In this document: in pieces, positions 28,701-37,775 of the stretch
Layout of the letters: the number at the start of each line of letters is the position of its first letter
Numbering within the stretch: the stretch's first letter is position 1
Assembly: GCA_029263395.1 (NCBI GenBank)
Contig: JAJCXO010000138.1
Location: 62,001-126,000, forward strand
Source: Acidobacteriota bacterium
GTDB taxonomy: Bacteria; Acidobacteriota; Thermoanaerobaculia; Multivoradales; J023
Direction of reading: 5' to 3'
Length of the DNA: 64,000 nucleotides
Translations under genes and position numbers: made by a program
Notes under the pieces: model-generated
The model's database searches: none
Told to the model about the DNA's origin: nothing
Seen by the model: only the letters and a program-made list of their open reading frames with translations

Positions 28701-31432
28701 GAAACCTCGGCTCGACCATCCAACTGGCGCCGCCCCGCTTCGACCCAAAAACGCTGACGCTGAAAGGGGTAGGTCGGCAGGGCAACCCGGTGACGCTGTT
28801 CGCCTGCCGCGAACGCATCCCATTGGATGTCTGCTCCCGCAAGCCAGAGACGCCCGACCGCACAGAGCAAGATTTTTTGATCATCTTCCGGCTCGTAGAC
28901 GTGACGTAGACAGGAAAACGCCGTCCGCGCACTATCGCCTTCGCTCATCTGAAGCGCCCAGGAAGCCATCGTTCCGCCCGGACCAACCTCGAGCAGAATC
29001 CGGTGGTCCTCCTGCCACAGCACCTCCACTGCGTCGGCATAACGCACCGGCTGTTGCAGGTGCTCGGCCCAATACGACGGATCGGTAGCCTGCTCGGCAG
29101 TGATCCAGTCACCGGAAACATTCGAAACGAACGGCACTCGTGGTGCCCGCAACTCGAGTTGCGCCACTCGAGCCCGAAAGGACTCGACGATCGACGCCAT
29201 CATGTGCGAGTGGAAGGCGTGGGTGGTGGCGAGCCGACGGCAGGTTTCGCCCTGTTTCTCGAGACGGTCGACCAAGGCGTCGACTGCTTGGGGCGCCCCA
29301 CCGACCACCGTCACCCGTGGTCCATTGATCGCGGTGATCGAAAGATCGTCCCCGAGCAACGGCTGGATCTCGTCCTCGGCGAGGGAAACCGCGACCATCG
29401 CTCCGGTGGGTAGAAGGTCGATCATGCGGGCTCGTTCCGCCACTAGAGCCAAGCCATCCTCGAGCTCGAAAACCCCGGCCAAGCAAGCTGCGACGTATTC
29501 ACCGACGCTGTAGCCGCACATCGCTTCGGGCTCGATACCCCACGCCATCAACTGGCGAGCTAAGGCGTACTCGACGGCGAACAGCACAGGTTGTGCTAGG
29601 CGAGTGTGGACCAACTCTCCGGCAGGGTCTTCGTCTCCAGCGCGGCCGAGCATTGCCGCCATGCCCCCTCCCTGCTCGGTTGCGGAGATTTCGGCCGGAT
29701 AAAGCAACGTTCGGATGTCGACATCGAGATGAGCTTCAAGCCCAACGGCACAAAGGTCCAACTCACGCCGAAAGACAGCCTCCTCGCGATAGAGGTGGCG
29801 CGCCATACCAATGTAATGGTTGCCAAGGCCGGGAAAAAGAAAAACCACGGGACGCCCTGCCTCACGGACCACCCCTCCGGTCAGACGACGCGGGTCTCGG
29901 GCTTCGAGAACTGTCACGGCATCTGACAGGTTTCTGCAAACCGCGAGCCGACGATGCTCGCAGGCGCGGCGCCCGACCTGCAGAGTGTAGGCCACATCCG
30001 GCAAATCGTCGACTGGGCGATCTTTCAGACAATCGACGAGCCGCTCTGTTGCCTGCTCGAGAGCGTCCTCGTCACGGGCGGAGATCGGCACCAGTTGCCA
30101 CGCTCGGCTCGGTCCTGATGGGCGCGCCGTCGGCGCCTGTTCGAGCACCAGGTGGGCGTTGACCCCACCGACAGCAAACGCGCTGATCCCGGCTCGGCGT
30201 GGTCCGTCCACGGCCCATTCTTCACCGCGAGCTTGAACGTAGAACGGGCTCGACTCGAAATCGATCTGCGGATTTGCGGTCTCGTAATGCAAGCTCGGCG
30301 GCAGAAAACCGTGCTCGATCGCCAGGGTAGTCTTGATCAACCCGGCAACACCACCGGCCGCGTCGAGATGACCAATATTGGTCTTCACCGAGCCGAGAGC
30401 ACAGAAGCCACGGCGATCGGTGGTTTCGCGGAAAACATCGGTCAGGGCGGCTACTTCGACCTGATCGCCAAGGGGCGTCCCAGTACCATGCGTTTCAATG
30501 TAAGTGATGGTCTCGGCCTCGACACCTGCCATCGCTTGAGCCATGGCGATCGCTTCGGCCTGACCATCGACGTTCGGGGCGGTGTATCCCACCTTCATGG
30601 CCCCGTCATTGTTGAATGCCCAACCACGAATCACCGCGTGAATGGTGTCTCCGTCTTCGAGCGCTTGCTCGAGACGTTTGAGGGCGACGACGCCCACGCC
30701 CGAACCCGCCACTGTGCCTTCGGCGCGAGCATCGAAAGCCCGACAATGGCCATCGGGACTGAACACTCCTTCGTGAGCGAAGTAGCCCGGCGGCGAGAGC
30801 GCAACACCACCGGAAAGAGCAATATCGCACTGATAAGACAGTAGGCTCTGGCAGGCCAAGCAGGTGGAAACGAGCGACGTCGCGCAAGCCGTCTGCACGG
30901 TGGCGGACGGTCCCTGAAGATTGAGCTTGAAGGCGGTCAGCGAAGCGAGGAAATCTTTGTCATTGTAGATCCTCAGCTGCAACGGACTGGCCGTGCGCAA
31001 CACTTCTGGATCGGGTAGTAGGTGATCCATGAGGTAGAACAGTCCACCCATTCCACCGTAGGCGCCAATCACTCCCGGGTAGGAGAAGGAGTCGTAGCCA
31101 GCGTTCTCCAGAGCCTGCCAGGCATGTTCGAGAAAGAGACGATGGTGAGGATCGAGAATACGGGCCTCGCCCGGATTGAAGTCGAAAAACTTCGCGTCGA
31201 AGTTCTCGAAGCCGCCGACATGCCCCGAGCGGCGAACGTAGTCTGGATGGTCAGCCACGCGCGGATCCACTCCCGCTGCCTCGAGCTCCTCGCGACTGAA
31301 GTGTCGAATACCTTCGACACCCTGGCGTAAGTTCTGCCAGTACTCGTCGAGATCCGAGGAACCGGGGAAACGTCCCGACATACCGATGATCGCGATACCC
31401 TGAAGGCCAGTGGTTGTGCTCCCGTCGCTCAT
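25760..31432 (-). CDS. Type I polyketide synthase: KS-AT-KR-DH-ACP
   Basis: A single PKS module of 1890 residues. KS has the active Cys in TACATS (near 182), HGTGT (near 318) and NIGHLD. AT has Ser in GYSVGEY (near 641) and HAFH (near 739), which fits malonyl-CoA. KR has GGLGGLG (near 1189), the Lys in LAPK and the Ser in LCSSLT, but the position that is normally catalytic Tyr appears as His in DHTAANAYLDAF (near 1345). A DH-like double hotdog follows (HRLGEFGVMPG near 1436, HPALLDNATG near 1610). ACP has GGDSL (Ser near 1817) and a C-terminal acidic docking-like helix. The KR-before-DH order is not the usual DH-KR order. It overlaps the FkbM gene by 4 nt. It should extend the glycine-ending chain by C2; the beta-carbon state is uncertain. 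Confidence 0.94.
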   Translation of the reverse strand: MSDGSTTTGLQGIAIIGMSGRFPGSSDLDEYWQNLRQGVEGIRHFSREELEAAGVDPRVADHPDYVRRSGHVGGFENFDAKFFDFNPGEARILDPHHRLFLEHAWQALENAGYDSFSYPGVIGAYGGMGGLFYLMDHLLPDPEVLRTASPLQLRIYNDKDFLASLTAFKLNLQGPSATVQTACATSLVSTCLACQSLLSYQCDIALSGGVALSPPGYFAHEGVFSPDGHCRAFDARAEGTVAGSGVGVVALKRLEQALEDGDTIHAVIRGWAFNNDGAMKVGYTAPNVDGQAEAIAMAQAMAGVEAETITYIETHGTGTPLGDQVEVAALTDVFRETTDRRGFCALGSVKTNIGHLDAAGGVAGLIKTTLAIEHGFLPPSLHYETANPQIDFESSPFYVQARGEEWAVDGPRRAGISAFAVGGVNAHLVLEQAPTARPSGPSRAWQLVPISARDEDALEQATERLVDCLKDRPVDDLPDVAYTLQVGRRACEHRRLAVCRNLSDAVTVLEARDPRRLTGGVVREAGRPVVFLFPGLGNHYIGMARHLYREEAVFRRELDLCAVGLEAHLDVDIRTLLYPAEISATEQGGGMAAMLGRAGDEDPAGELVHTRLAQPVLFAVEYALARQLMAWGIEPEAMCGYSVGEYVAACLAGVFELEDGLALVAERARMIDLLPTGAMVAVSLAEDEIQPLLGDDLSITAINGPRVTVVGGAPQAVDALVDRLEKQGETCRRLATTHAFHSHMMASIVESFRARVAQLELRAPRVPFVSNVSGDWITAEQATDPSYWAEHLQQPVRYADAVEVLWQEDHRILLEVGPGGTMASWALQMSEGDSARTAFSCLRHVYEPEDDQKILLCAVGRLWLAGADIQWDAFAAGEQRHRVALPTYPFQRQRFWVEAGRRQLDGRAEVSATSTPVAGEGENPRKVDDIGRWFYLPSWKPELGMQTRRELAVEKSLSDEEPRDKEPWLLFIDPQGIGLQLAKRLEEAGHSVVLVAAGDRFEKVYRGAYILDPATREGYVELLQDLRADGLNVKRIVHGWTVGECSEPGMMLDRGLHSLVFLVQALNTWPETRGLVVLSSHLHQITGNDEVDPERALISGPCSVAPFEYPDLSCRSIEIALPSSDSALEKRLVDRLYLELSAEGDQESPIAFRGATCWTRDYEPVELPATEADTSRIREHGVYLITGGLGGLGLVIAEDLARNVGARLVLVGRSEFPVERSRQSWLEEHPPSDPVSRKIRQVEALEQLGAEVLVVSADVSNLDAVRQVRKLVHERFGPIDGLVHAAGISPGGLMEVKTREQLATVLAPKTEGTRCLYEVFGKDQPDFLMLCSSLTAATGAFGLVDHTAANAYLDAFSQALVTEGTIPTISVGWDAWLEVGQAAAVAAGYGLTRGYDEEILSRPAHPLLDACVYDSGERIAYRTQLSAEGHWLVEEHRLGEFGVMPGTGHLEFVRAAWEDHFGSDPIDLEQVVFKSPLLVAAGTSVEVHLEFQQRQDGEVFDFVLESRPESGGSWVGHVEGQVRSTPKEATPQGFDLAAIRERLGAFSEIGAELAADDASSDESASFTFGPRWQHPRMELHSGEKEGLLTLELDPQFADDSDAYGLHPALLDNATGVLQRLAGGRNFLPFVYGRLRNWRPLPAVVHSYLRFERVEEDAETLAGDIVLLDDAGEVVAEIEAFTMRRIDPSAVGENALAESSGVEAPSGSEQLIGIRPAEGAEVFHRLLGPIDLPPQVLVSTLPIPGRWRAMSAAVPEDHLAARLDLASSASAKNHPRPELATEFVAPRNTTEERIATVFCDLLSLDRVGIHDSFFDLGGDSLLATRLVGLMEERFDVKLSLRVIFESSTVSELALTVVELQSDNLDEVELSQALEELRSLSPEAVKQLLLDE

Positions 31433-32424
31433 CGCACGTGCCCCGTTGCGCTGGGCGTGACCCGTCCTTGGCCCAGAGCCGTCCGCAGACGGTTGGCACG
31501 GTCGTGGACTGAAGGCATCGTTGCACTCGACGTCTCGAACACTCCCGGCCTGACGGCGAAGAGGTTGTAGGTCTCGGAGTCGTCGTAATGTGTGTCCTGC
31601 TCGACCTCGACCGAGAAACCTTGGTTTTCCAGATCGGTCTGCACTTGACCGAGCCGGCCATCGATGTCGTGAACTTCGATTACGATCTGCTGGATCTTCG
31701 GCCAGTCCGCGGCATCGATGCCGTCGAGGACCGCCGCTTCAGCCTTCTGCACATCAATCTTGAGGAGATCGATACGCTCGACATGCTCGTCGCGAATGAC
31801 CTTGGACAACGGCGCGACGGACACCTCGTAGCTCTTCGAACGTAGGCGCTCCTCGAGCAAATCTTCGCGATGGTGCATCACCTCGCTCATCCCAGCAACT
31901 CCCTGGCGCTGCTGGCTCTCGAAGAGACCTTCGAGTGCTCGGCGCTCTTCGTCGGCATCGGCATGTAGAGAAGACATCCCCGAACTCGTCAGGTAGTGCG
32001 TCAACTCCGCCACCCCTTCATGGTCGGAAATACCGAGCTCGAAGGGCTTCACATTCTGTGCGTGAGTTCGGATGTTGTGACTCAGGACCTCGAATGTCGG
32101 CGGTGAAGGCTCGAAGGAGAAGATCCTGGCCTGAGGGCAATAGCGATGCGCGAACAGAGTGAAGAGTCCGATATTGGCACCCACGTCGAAAACGCACTGG
32201 ACAGGGTCGAGAACGATCCCGTTCCGGTGATAAATCCGCTTGACGAAGATGTCATCGTAGAAAAATTCTGCTTCAGTCTTAGTATGGCAAGCGACATCCA
32301 AACCGTTGGGCAGAGTGATCATTCGCAACCTGCTGACCCCGGCGATGACCGCCGGCTCAGCGGCTGGTTGTGTTTCGATTTCGTGGTTCTCGAGCACGGC
32401 TGTGCCTCCATGTTCACGGTTCAC
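31429..32424 (-). CDS. Stand-alone FkbM-family methyltransferase
   Basis: This 331-residue protein has the FkbM SAM-binding start VFDVGANIGLFTLF (near 81), followed by FSFEPSP, and the family's late segment IDLLKIDVQKAE with a downstream IVIEVHDIDG. FkbM enzymes usually O-methylate hydroxyls of natural products. A second FkbM domain lies inside the A domain of the preceding synthetase, so two O-methylations are possible. Candidate targets are the glycerate hydroxyl, the PKS beta-hydroxyl if it forms, or a sugar (all inference). It overlaps both neighbouring genes by 4 nt (ATGA), so its production is tied to the synthetases. Confidence 0.92.
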   Translation of the reverse strand: MNREHGGTAVLENHEIETQPAAEPAVIAGVSRLRMITLPNGLDVACHTKTEAEFFYDDIFVKRIYHRNGIVLDPVQCVFDVGANIGLFTLFAHRYCPQARIFSFEPSPPTFEVLSHNIRTHAQNVKPFELGISDHEGVAELTHYLTSSGMSSLHADADEERRALEGLFESQQRQGVAGMSEVMHHREDLLEERLRSKSYEVSVAPLSKVIRDEHVERIDLLKIDVQKAEAAVLDGIDAADWPKIQQIVIEVHDIDGRLGQVQTDLENQGFSVEVEQDTHYDDSETYNLFAVRPGVFETSSATMPSVHDRANRLRTALGQGRVTPSATGHVR

Positions 32425-35400
32425 GATGGCCTCCTTCGCCGCCGGTTGGCCAGAAACTGGCGTTGGCGATCCAGAGCATCCGAGGATTGCATCGCCTTGT
32501 TGTATTGCTCCACTCGTTGAGTACTTTCCGCAACATTCTGGGACTTTTTCTCAGCGTTACCGAGGTATTTGGCGAGTGATCCAACCGTCGGATGGCGGAA
32601 CATATCGACCAAAGAAAAGCTGCGATCGAAGGCACGCTGCATCTCCTCGTGCACCCGCACCAGCAACAGTGAGGTGCCTCCGATTTCGAAGAAATTGTCG
32701 TTGCGTCCGACGCCATCGATCCCGAGCAGTTTTTGCCAGATCGCCGAAATGCGAGTTTCCAGCTCGGTCTTGGGTGCCACGTACTCGGTGCGAGAACTGC
32801 GCTGGAAACCCTCGGGATCGGGTAAGGCAGCACGGTTGATCTTGCCGTTCGGAGTCAGCGGCACCGATGCCAAAGGCATATAAATCGAAGGCACCATGTA
32901 CTCCGGCAAACGCTCTGCGAGGAAACCCCGAAGGTCGGAGAAAGACAGAGCAAGGCCTTCGTCGAGCACTCGGCTGACATCAGCCAACGCACGATGGTCG
33001 GCGTCTTCTCGACGCGCGTAGACCATGAATACCCGGAGCTCTTCGTCCTCGCTGGTGGTCGCCGCAACTTCCACCAGGCTTTCGGTCGATACTTTGAACC
33101 CCTGAGCTTCGAGCAACGAAGTCGTCTCGTCGAGAAGCTCGATGCTGTGCACCTCCAGCAGGACCTGGCGCACCTTCTGCCACTGATCATCACGGACACC
33201 ACGCAACACCAACACTTCGCTCTTCTCGACATCAATCTTCAGCACATCGATGCGCTCGACTTCGAATTCGTCGATCACGTCCGCCAAGGGACGCAGCTGG
33301 CACCTGAAGCGCTCACCCCGCAGATGCTCCCGCAAGGCCGCTTCGATCTCCGCCTCCGACAGCGACGACGAGCCCGCTTGGCCGAGGATGCCCTGGCGAG
33401 CGTAAGTCTTGAGCTCGCTCAAATCCCCCTCGTGGAAGGAAGCACGGCTCGACAGCCCAGCGGCATGGGGATAGAAGATGAATTCGGCCTCACCCGGCTG
33501 ATCCGCGACACCGCAGTTGAAGATCTCGGCCTCGACCTGGTTCAACGCCAGATTGGTCCGCAGCAGGTCGCAATTCGACGGAATCGGTTCGAAAACAAAA
33601 AGCTTCGACGGTCGGCATACTTGGCTGGCAAATAGGCTGAAGAATCCGACGTTTCCACCGACATCGAACACCACGTCGCCATCACTGAATGTGATGCCAT
33701 GACGCAAGTAACTGCGGTCCGTGAATACCTCACGGTAGAGCCCCAATGCCTGTTGCTGATCGTAGTGCGTAACCCACATGCCGTTCGGCATGGCGAAACC
33801 TTGACGATCCGCCAGCAACTCACGCCGCCGCGCCTCGTCGACCTGCGCTCCAGAAAGGGCATCCCGTCGGTTGGAAACCACATAGGCCACCAAGCGACCA
33901 GCGCCAGCGCCATCGTCCCGGGGAACCACCAAGGCTTCGTGCACGGACGGATGCTGGCGCAGGGTGGCTTCGATCTCGCCAGGCTCGATGCGATGTCCAT
34001 GAAACTTAACCTGGTTGTCGGCCCGCCCGATAAAGTCGAGTCGACCGCCACTCCGCCGTCGTGCAAGATCACCGGTGGCATAGATCCGCGTCCCCGGATG
34101 AGAGCCGAAGGGGTCAGGTAGGAAGCGCTCAGCGGTCAGAGCCGCACGTCCAAAGTAGCCACGCGCCACCCCCTCACCGCCGATGTAGAGTTGCCCTGGT
34201 AAGCCGACAGGCTGCGGAGAGAACCGCGGATCGAGCACATAGATCGAAGTGTTCGCAATTTCGCTACCGATCGAGATCTCGGCATCCCGCTGATCAAGAT
34301 GCTGAGTCGCCGACCAGATCGTAGTCTCCGTCGGCCCGTACATATTGTGAATTTCGGCCGAAGTCACTCCCCTGATTTTCTCGAGTAACGCCGCGGGCAA
34401 GGCCTCGCCGCCCAGCATCCACCGACTGAGCTTCCGCAGACCTGGCTCGGCGGAAGCATCAGCGATCAACAAGCGAGCCAGGGACGGCGTACTCTGCAAA
34501 TGGGTAATACGCTCTCGCTCGAGCTGGAGTCCCAAAGGGGTGGCATCGTGCTGAGTCGAGTCGTCCTCGGGATCTTCCTTTTGTAGCTCCGCCAACCGTT
34601 CGAGCCCTGCCAACACACGCTCGTGCCCGACGCCGAAATCGATCAGACAGGCCGCCTCGTCGACGCCGATCTCCTCCAATTGCGCGGTCATCCGCCCGCA
34701 AGTCTCAGGGGTTCCCATCAGACCGCTAGTCACAAAGAAACGCTCGAATGCATGCCCGAGGACCACATCAATCTCCTCCTCGCTCAGCTCCTCGAACTCC
34801 TCGGTGCGCCCTAGACTACGCATCAAATTGCGGATCAGCCCAGTGGCACTCCGTAGGTAGTCGGTGAAGGGCTGACGCACCAGCTCACGAACTTCATCGA
34901 GATCGTCACCAACGAAGGTGTGCAGCATGACCGCTACGTGGCCCTTACCCTCGTGCCCTGCTGCTTGTCGAGCTTGGCGATAGATCTGAATTTTCTCGGC
35001 GAGCTCAGCGAGGCTCTGGCCGAGTAGATGGGTTAGGACTCCACCACCCAAATCACCGGCCATCCGAAAGGTATCGGGACTGCCACCCGCAGTTACCCAG
35101 AACGGCAATTCTTTTTGGACTGGCTTGGGAAAGAGCTCAACTTGGACTTCACCAGCGCCACCCTCGAAGGCGACGGACTCACCTCGCCACAACTTGCGTA
35201 CCGTTCCAATCTCACGAGCCATGATCGCCTGGCGGTTTTTGTATCGGTCGGGCGCAAAAACAAAATCATCGGCATGCCAGCCCGAAGCGAACGACAGTCC
35301 AGCCCGGCCACCAGAAATATTGTCGACCACCGACCATTCTTCAGCCACCCGCACCGGGTGATGCAATGGTAAAACGACACTGCCAGCTCGAATCTGCAGG

Positions 35401-37775
35401 TTCTCGGTCACTGCCGCCAGCGCCGCGCCAGTGGTCGCCGGATTGGGGTACAGGCCACCAAAATCATGAAAATGGCGCTCGGGAGTCCAGACTCCACAAA
35501 AACCCAGTCGGTCGGCAATCTTCGCCCCTTCGAGCAAGAGGCGATATTTGTCCTGCTCCGCGGAAGCCTGGGCGCTGGCGAAGTAGAACAGACTGAAATC
35601 GAGCTGACGGGCACGCGGCGACGCGGCTGCACTGATCGCTCCTGCTGTGGTCTGCCGAGGTGACGCTCCTTGGATCACGACCCTAGCTCCACGGCACAGG
35701 GTGTAGAGCAGCTCCAGAATCGAAATATCGAACGAAATGCTGGTGGTCGCCAACCACGTTCCCGGCCCGTCGCCACCGATCCGCTCGTCCATCCCTAGAA
35801 AGAAGTTGGCGGCCTGCCGATGTTCGACGACAACTCCCTTGGGATGCCCGGTCGAGCCCGAAGTGTAGATCATGTAGGCGGCATGCCTCAGGTCGGATGC
35901 CGCTTGCGGCGGCCGCTCCAAACCTGTCGCCCAATCGGCACGGTTCGGAACCAAAACCTGAAGACCATCCACGGAATCGGCCGCATGATCCGTGCTCAGC
36001 AGTAGAGTCACGCTGGCGTCCTCGAGCACAAAGCGGCGCCGTTGCGCCGGGTACTCCGGATCGACGGGAAGGTAGGCGGCGCCAGCCTTCAGAACACCCA
36101 AGATCGAGACCACCAGATCCAGCCCACGATCGAGGACCACACCAACGACTGTCTCTGGCCCGGCACCGGCAGCACTCAAACGACGGGCCAAAGCGTTTGC
36201 CGACCGATCGAGCGCAGCGTAAGTCAGGCACTCCCCCTCGAAAATCAGAGCTACCGAGTCGGGATGCCGCATCGTCTGCCGCTCGAAGGATCGATGGATC
36301 GGCGTTTCTTGGTCGAGATCCCGTTGACGGTCGGTCCACTCACTGAGCAGCTGATGACGGTGGGCGGCGGTGAACAGCGGCAGCTCTCCGAGAGGCCGGC
36401 CAGGAGCTTCGAGAAGCTCACCCAGCAAAGTCTCGAACTGACCGGCGAAACGGTGTACGGTGGTTCGGTCGAAAAGCGTTGTGCTGTATTCGAAGGCGGC
36501 CTTCAGCCCCTGCGAATCGCGAGCCAGAGCCAGGGTCAGATCGTAACGCGCAATCGACGTTTCGAAACCCGCAGGCTCGAGATGCCAATCCCCGAAGTCG
36601 ACGCGCTCGACAGCATCACTCTGCAGCATCAACAACACTTGAAAGAGCGGTGCATGGGCGAGGTTGCGCTGCGGCTGGAGCTCTTCTACCAGCCTTTCGA
36701 AGGGTACGTCTTGATCGGCATAGGCATCGAGAGTTGTCTTGCGCACCTGCGCAAGCAAGTCATTGAAAGTAGCTTGCCCTTCGACGCGATTTCGCAGCAC
36801 CAGCAAGTTGACAAAAAAGCCGATCAGATCTTGCGTCTGCGCCCGGTTGCGGTTGGCAACTGGCGAGCCGGTCACCATGTCGCTCTCGCCACTGAGGCGA
36901 TACAGGAAGGTCTGAAAAGCCGCCAGTATCGTCATGAATCGAGTTGTCCCAGCATGCTGTGACACCGTGTCGACGGCGGCAGCAAGTTCTTCCCCCAAGC
37001 GGAACGGGACCGTCTGGCCTTGGTAGTCGAAAACCGCCGGGCGTGGCCGGTCAGCAGGCAGGTCGAGGACCGGCGGCATCCTGGCAAGACGTTCTTTCGC
37101 CGAAGCTAGATGCTCGTCGAGCTTCTCAGACTCCAGCCACTCGCGTTGCCAACGCGTGTAGTCCACATACTGAACCTGAAGCGGCGGCAGAGGGGACGGT
37201 TTCCCCGCTGCAAAGGCTTCGTAGAGCACCTTCACCTCCCGCAACAGCACATCCATCGACCAGCCGTCGGTCACGATGTGATGAAACGCGAGCAGGAGAA
37301 CGTACTCTTCGTCCTTCAATTGAATCAGCAACACCCGCAACAAGCCGACCTTGGTCAGATCGAACGGCCTGGCGGCCTCGACTCGCAAAACACGGTCGAG
37401 CTCGAGCGCCCTCTCGGGGCTGGGTAGCGGGCGCAGGTCTGTCCGTGCCAGCTCGAAACCAGCCTCAGTTTCGACGCTCGCGAGCGGCGCACCGCCAACG
37501 GACACGAAGCGGGTACGCAACACTTCATGGCGACGCACGATCTCGCCAAAAGCACTCTGCAAAACAGCAGCATCGAGTGCACCAACCACTCTGAACGTGG
37601 CGCTGATGTTGTAGGCCGAGCTATCAGGCTGCAATTGGTCGAGAAACCAAAGCCGCTCCTGTGCGAACGACAAGGGAAAGGTATTGAACGCTTCGCCCTT
37701 TTCCTGAAGAAGTCGCTCAACAAGCTCACGCTTACGCGAGGAGAGGTTCCCGAGACGGGTTGCGAGTTCGGTCAT
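32421..37775 (-). CDS. NRPS C-A-T with A domain split by an FMN monooxygenase and an FkbM methyltransferase
   Basis: One module in 1784 residues. C (about 20-450; LSFAQER, HHIVTDGW) is LCL-type. The A domain runs from about 480 to 1670 because of two insertions. After TSGSTGHPKG (near 641) and A4 (FDISIL), a MupA/Atu3671-type luciferase-like FMN monooxygenase is inserted (about 728-1065; for example WTPERHFHDFGG and FVTAGGSPDTF-like core). A5 (NMYGPTETTIW, near 1148) resumes. After A8 an FkbM methyltransferase is inserted (about 1320-1605; VFDVGGNVGFFSLF near 1373). A10 (NGKINRAAL) and T (GGTSL, Ser near 1700) close the module. My pocket reading D-I-L-Q-M-G-M-I-W-K is close to the known glycine code DILQLGLIWK. 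MtaG/MelG of myxothiazol and melithiazol also carry a monooxygenase in a glycine A domain. The predicted unit is alpha-methoxyglycine (inference). Confidence 0.94.
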   Translation of the reverse strand: MTELATRLGNLSSRKRELVERLLQEKGEAFNTFPLSFAQERLWFLDQLQPDSSAYNISATFRVVGALDAAVLQSAFGEIVRRHEVLRTRFVSVGGAPLASVETEAGFELARTDLRPLPSPERALELDRVLRVEAARPFDLTKVGLLRVLLIQLKDEEYVLLLAFHHIVTDGWSMDVLLREVKVLYEAFAAGKPSPLPPLQVQYVDYTRWQREWLESEKLDEHLASAKERLARMPPVLDLPADRPRPAVFDYQGQTVPFRLGEELAAAVDTVSQHAGTTRFMTILAAFQTFLYRLSGESDMVTGSPVANRNRAQTQDLIGFFVNLLVLRNRVEGQATFNDLLAQVRKTTLDAYADQDVPFERLVEELQPQRNLAHAPLFQVLLMLQSDAVERVDFGDWHLEPAGFETSIARYDLTLALARDSQGLKAAFEYSTTLFDRTTVHRFAGQFETLLGELLEAPGRPLGELPLFTAAHRHQLLSEWTDRQRDLDQETPIHRSFERQTMRHPDSVALIFEGECLTYAALDRSANALARRLSAAGAGPETVVGVVLDRGLDLVVSILGVLKAGAAYLPVDPEYPAQRRRFVLEDASVTLLLSTDHAADSVDGLQVLVPNRADWATGLERPPQAASDLRHAAYMIYTSGSTGHPKGVVVEHRQAANFFLGMDERIGGDGPGTWLATTSISFDISILELLYTLCRGARVVIQGASPRQTTAGAISAAASPRARQLDFSLFYFASAQASAEQDKYRLLLEGAKIADRLGFCGVWTPERHFHDFGGLYPNPATTGAALAAVTENLQIRAGSVVLPLHHPVRVAEEWSVVDNISGGRAGLSFASGWHADDFVFAPDRYKNRQAIMAREIGTVRKLWRGESVAFEGGAGEVQVELFPKPVQKELPFWVTAGGSPDTFRMAGDLGGGVLTHLLGQSLAELAEKIQIYRQARQAAGHEGKGHVAVMLHTFVGDDLDEVRELVRQPFTDYLRSATGLIRNLMRSLGRTEEFEELSEEEIDVVLGHAFERFFVTSGLMGTPETCGRMTAQLEEIGVDEAACLIDFGVGHERVLAGLERLAELQKEDPEDDSTQHDATPLGLQLERERITHLQSTPSLARLLIADASAEPGLRKLSRWMLGGEALPAALLEKIRGVTSAEIHNMYGPTETTIWSATQHLDQRDAEISIGSEIANTSIYVLDPRFSPQPVGLPGQLYIGGEGVARGYFGRAALTAERFLPDPFGSHPGTRIYATGDLARRRSGGRLDFIGRADNQVKFHGHRIEPGEIEATLRQHPSVHEALVVPRDDGAGAGRLVAYVVSNRRDALSGAQVDEARRRELLADRQGFAMPNGMWVTHYDQQQALGLYREVFTDRSYLRHGITFSDGDVVFDVGGNVGFFSLFASQVCRPSKLFVFEPIPSNCDLLRTNLALNQVEAEIFNCGVADQPGEAEFIFYPHAAGLSSRASFHEGDLSELKTYARQGILGQAGSSSLSEAEIEAALREHLRGERFRCQLRPLADVIDEFEVERIDVLKIDVEKSEVLVLRGVRDDQWQKVRQVLLEVHSIELLDETTSLLEAQGFKVSTESLVEVAATTSEDEELRVFMVYARREDADHRALADVSRVLDEGLALSFSDLRGFLAERLPEYMVPSIYMPLASVPLTPNGKINRAALPDPEGFQRSSRTEYVAPKTELETRISAIWQKLLGIDGVGRNDNFFEIGGTSLLLVRVHEEMQRAFDRSFSLVDMFRHPTVGSLAKYLGNAEKKSQNVAESTQRVEQYNKAMQSSDALDRQRQFLANRRRRRPS

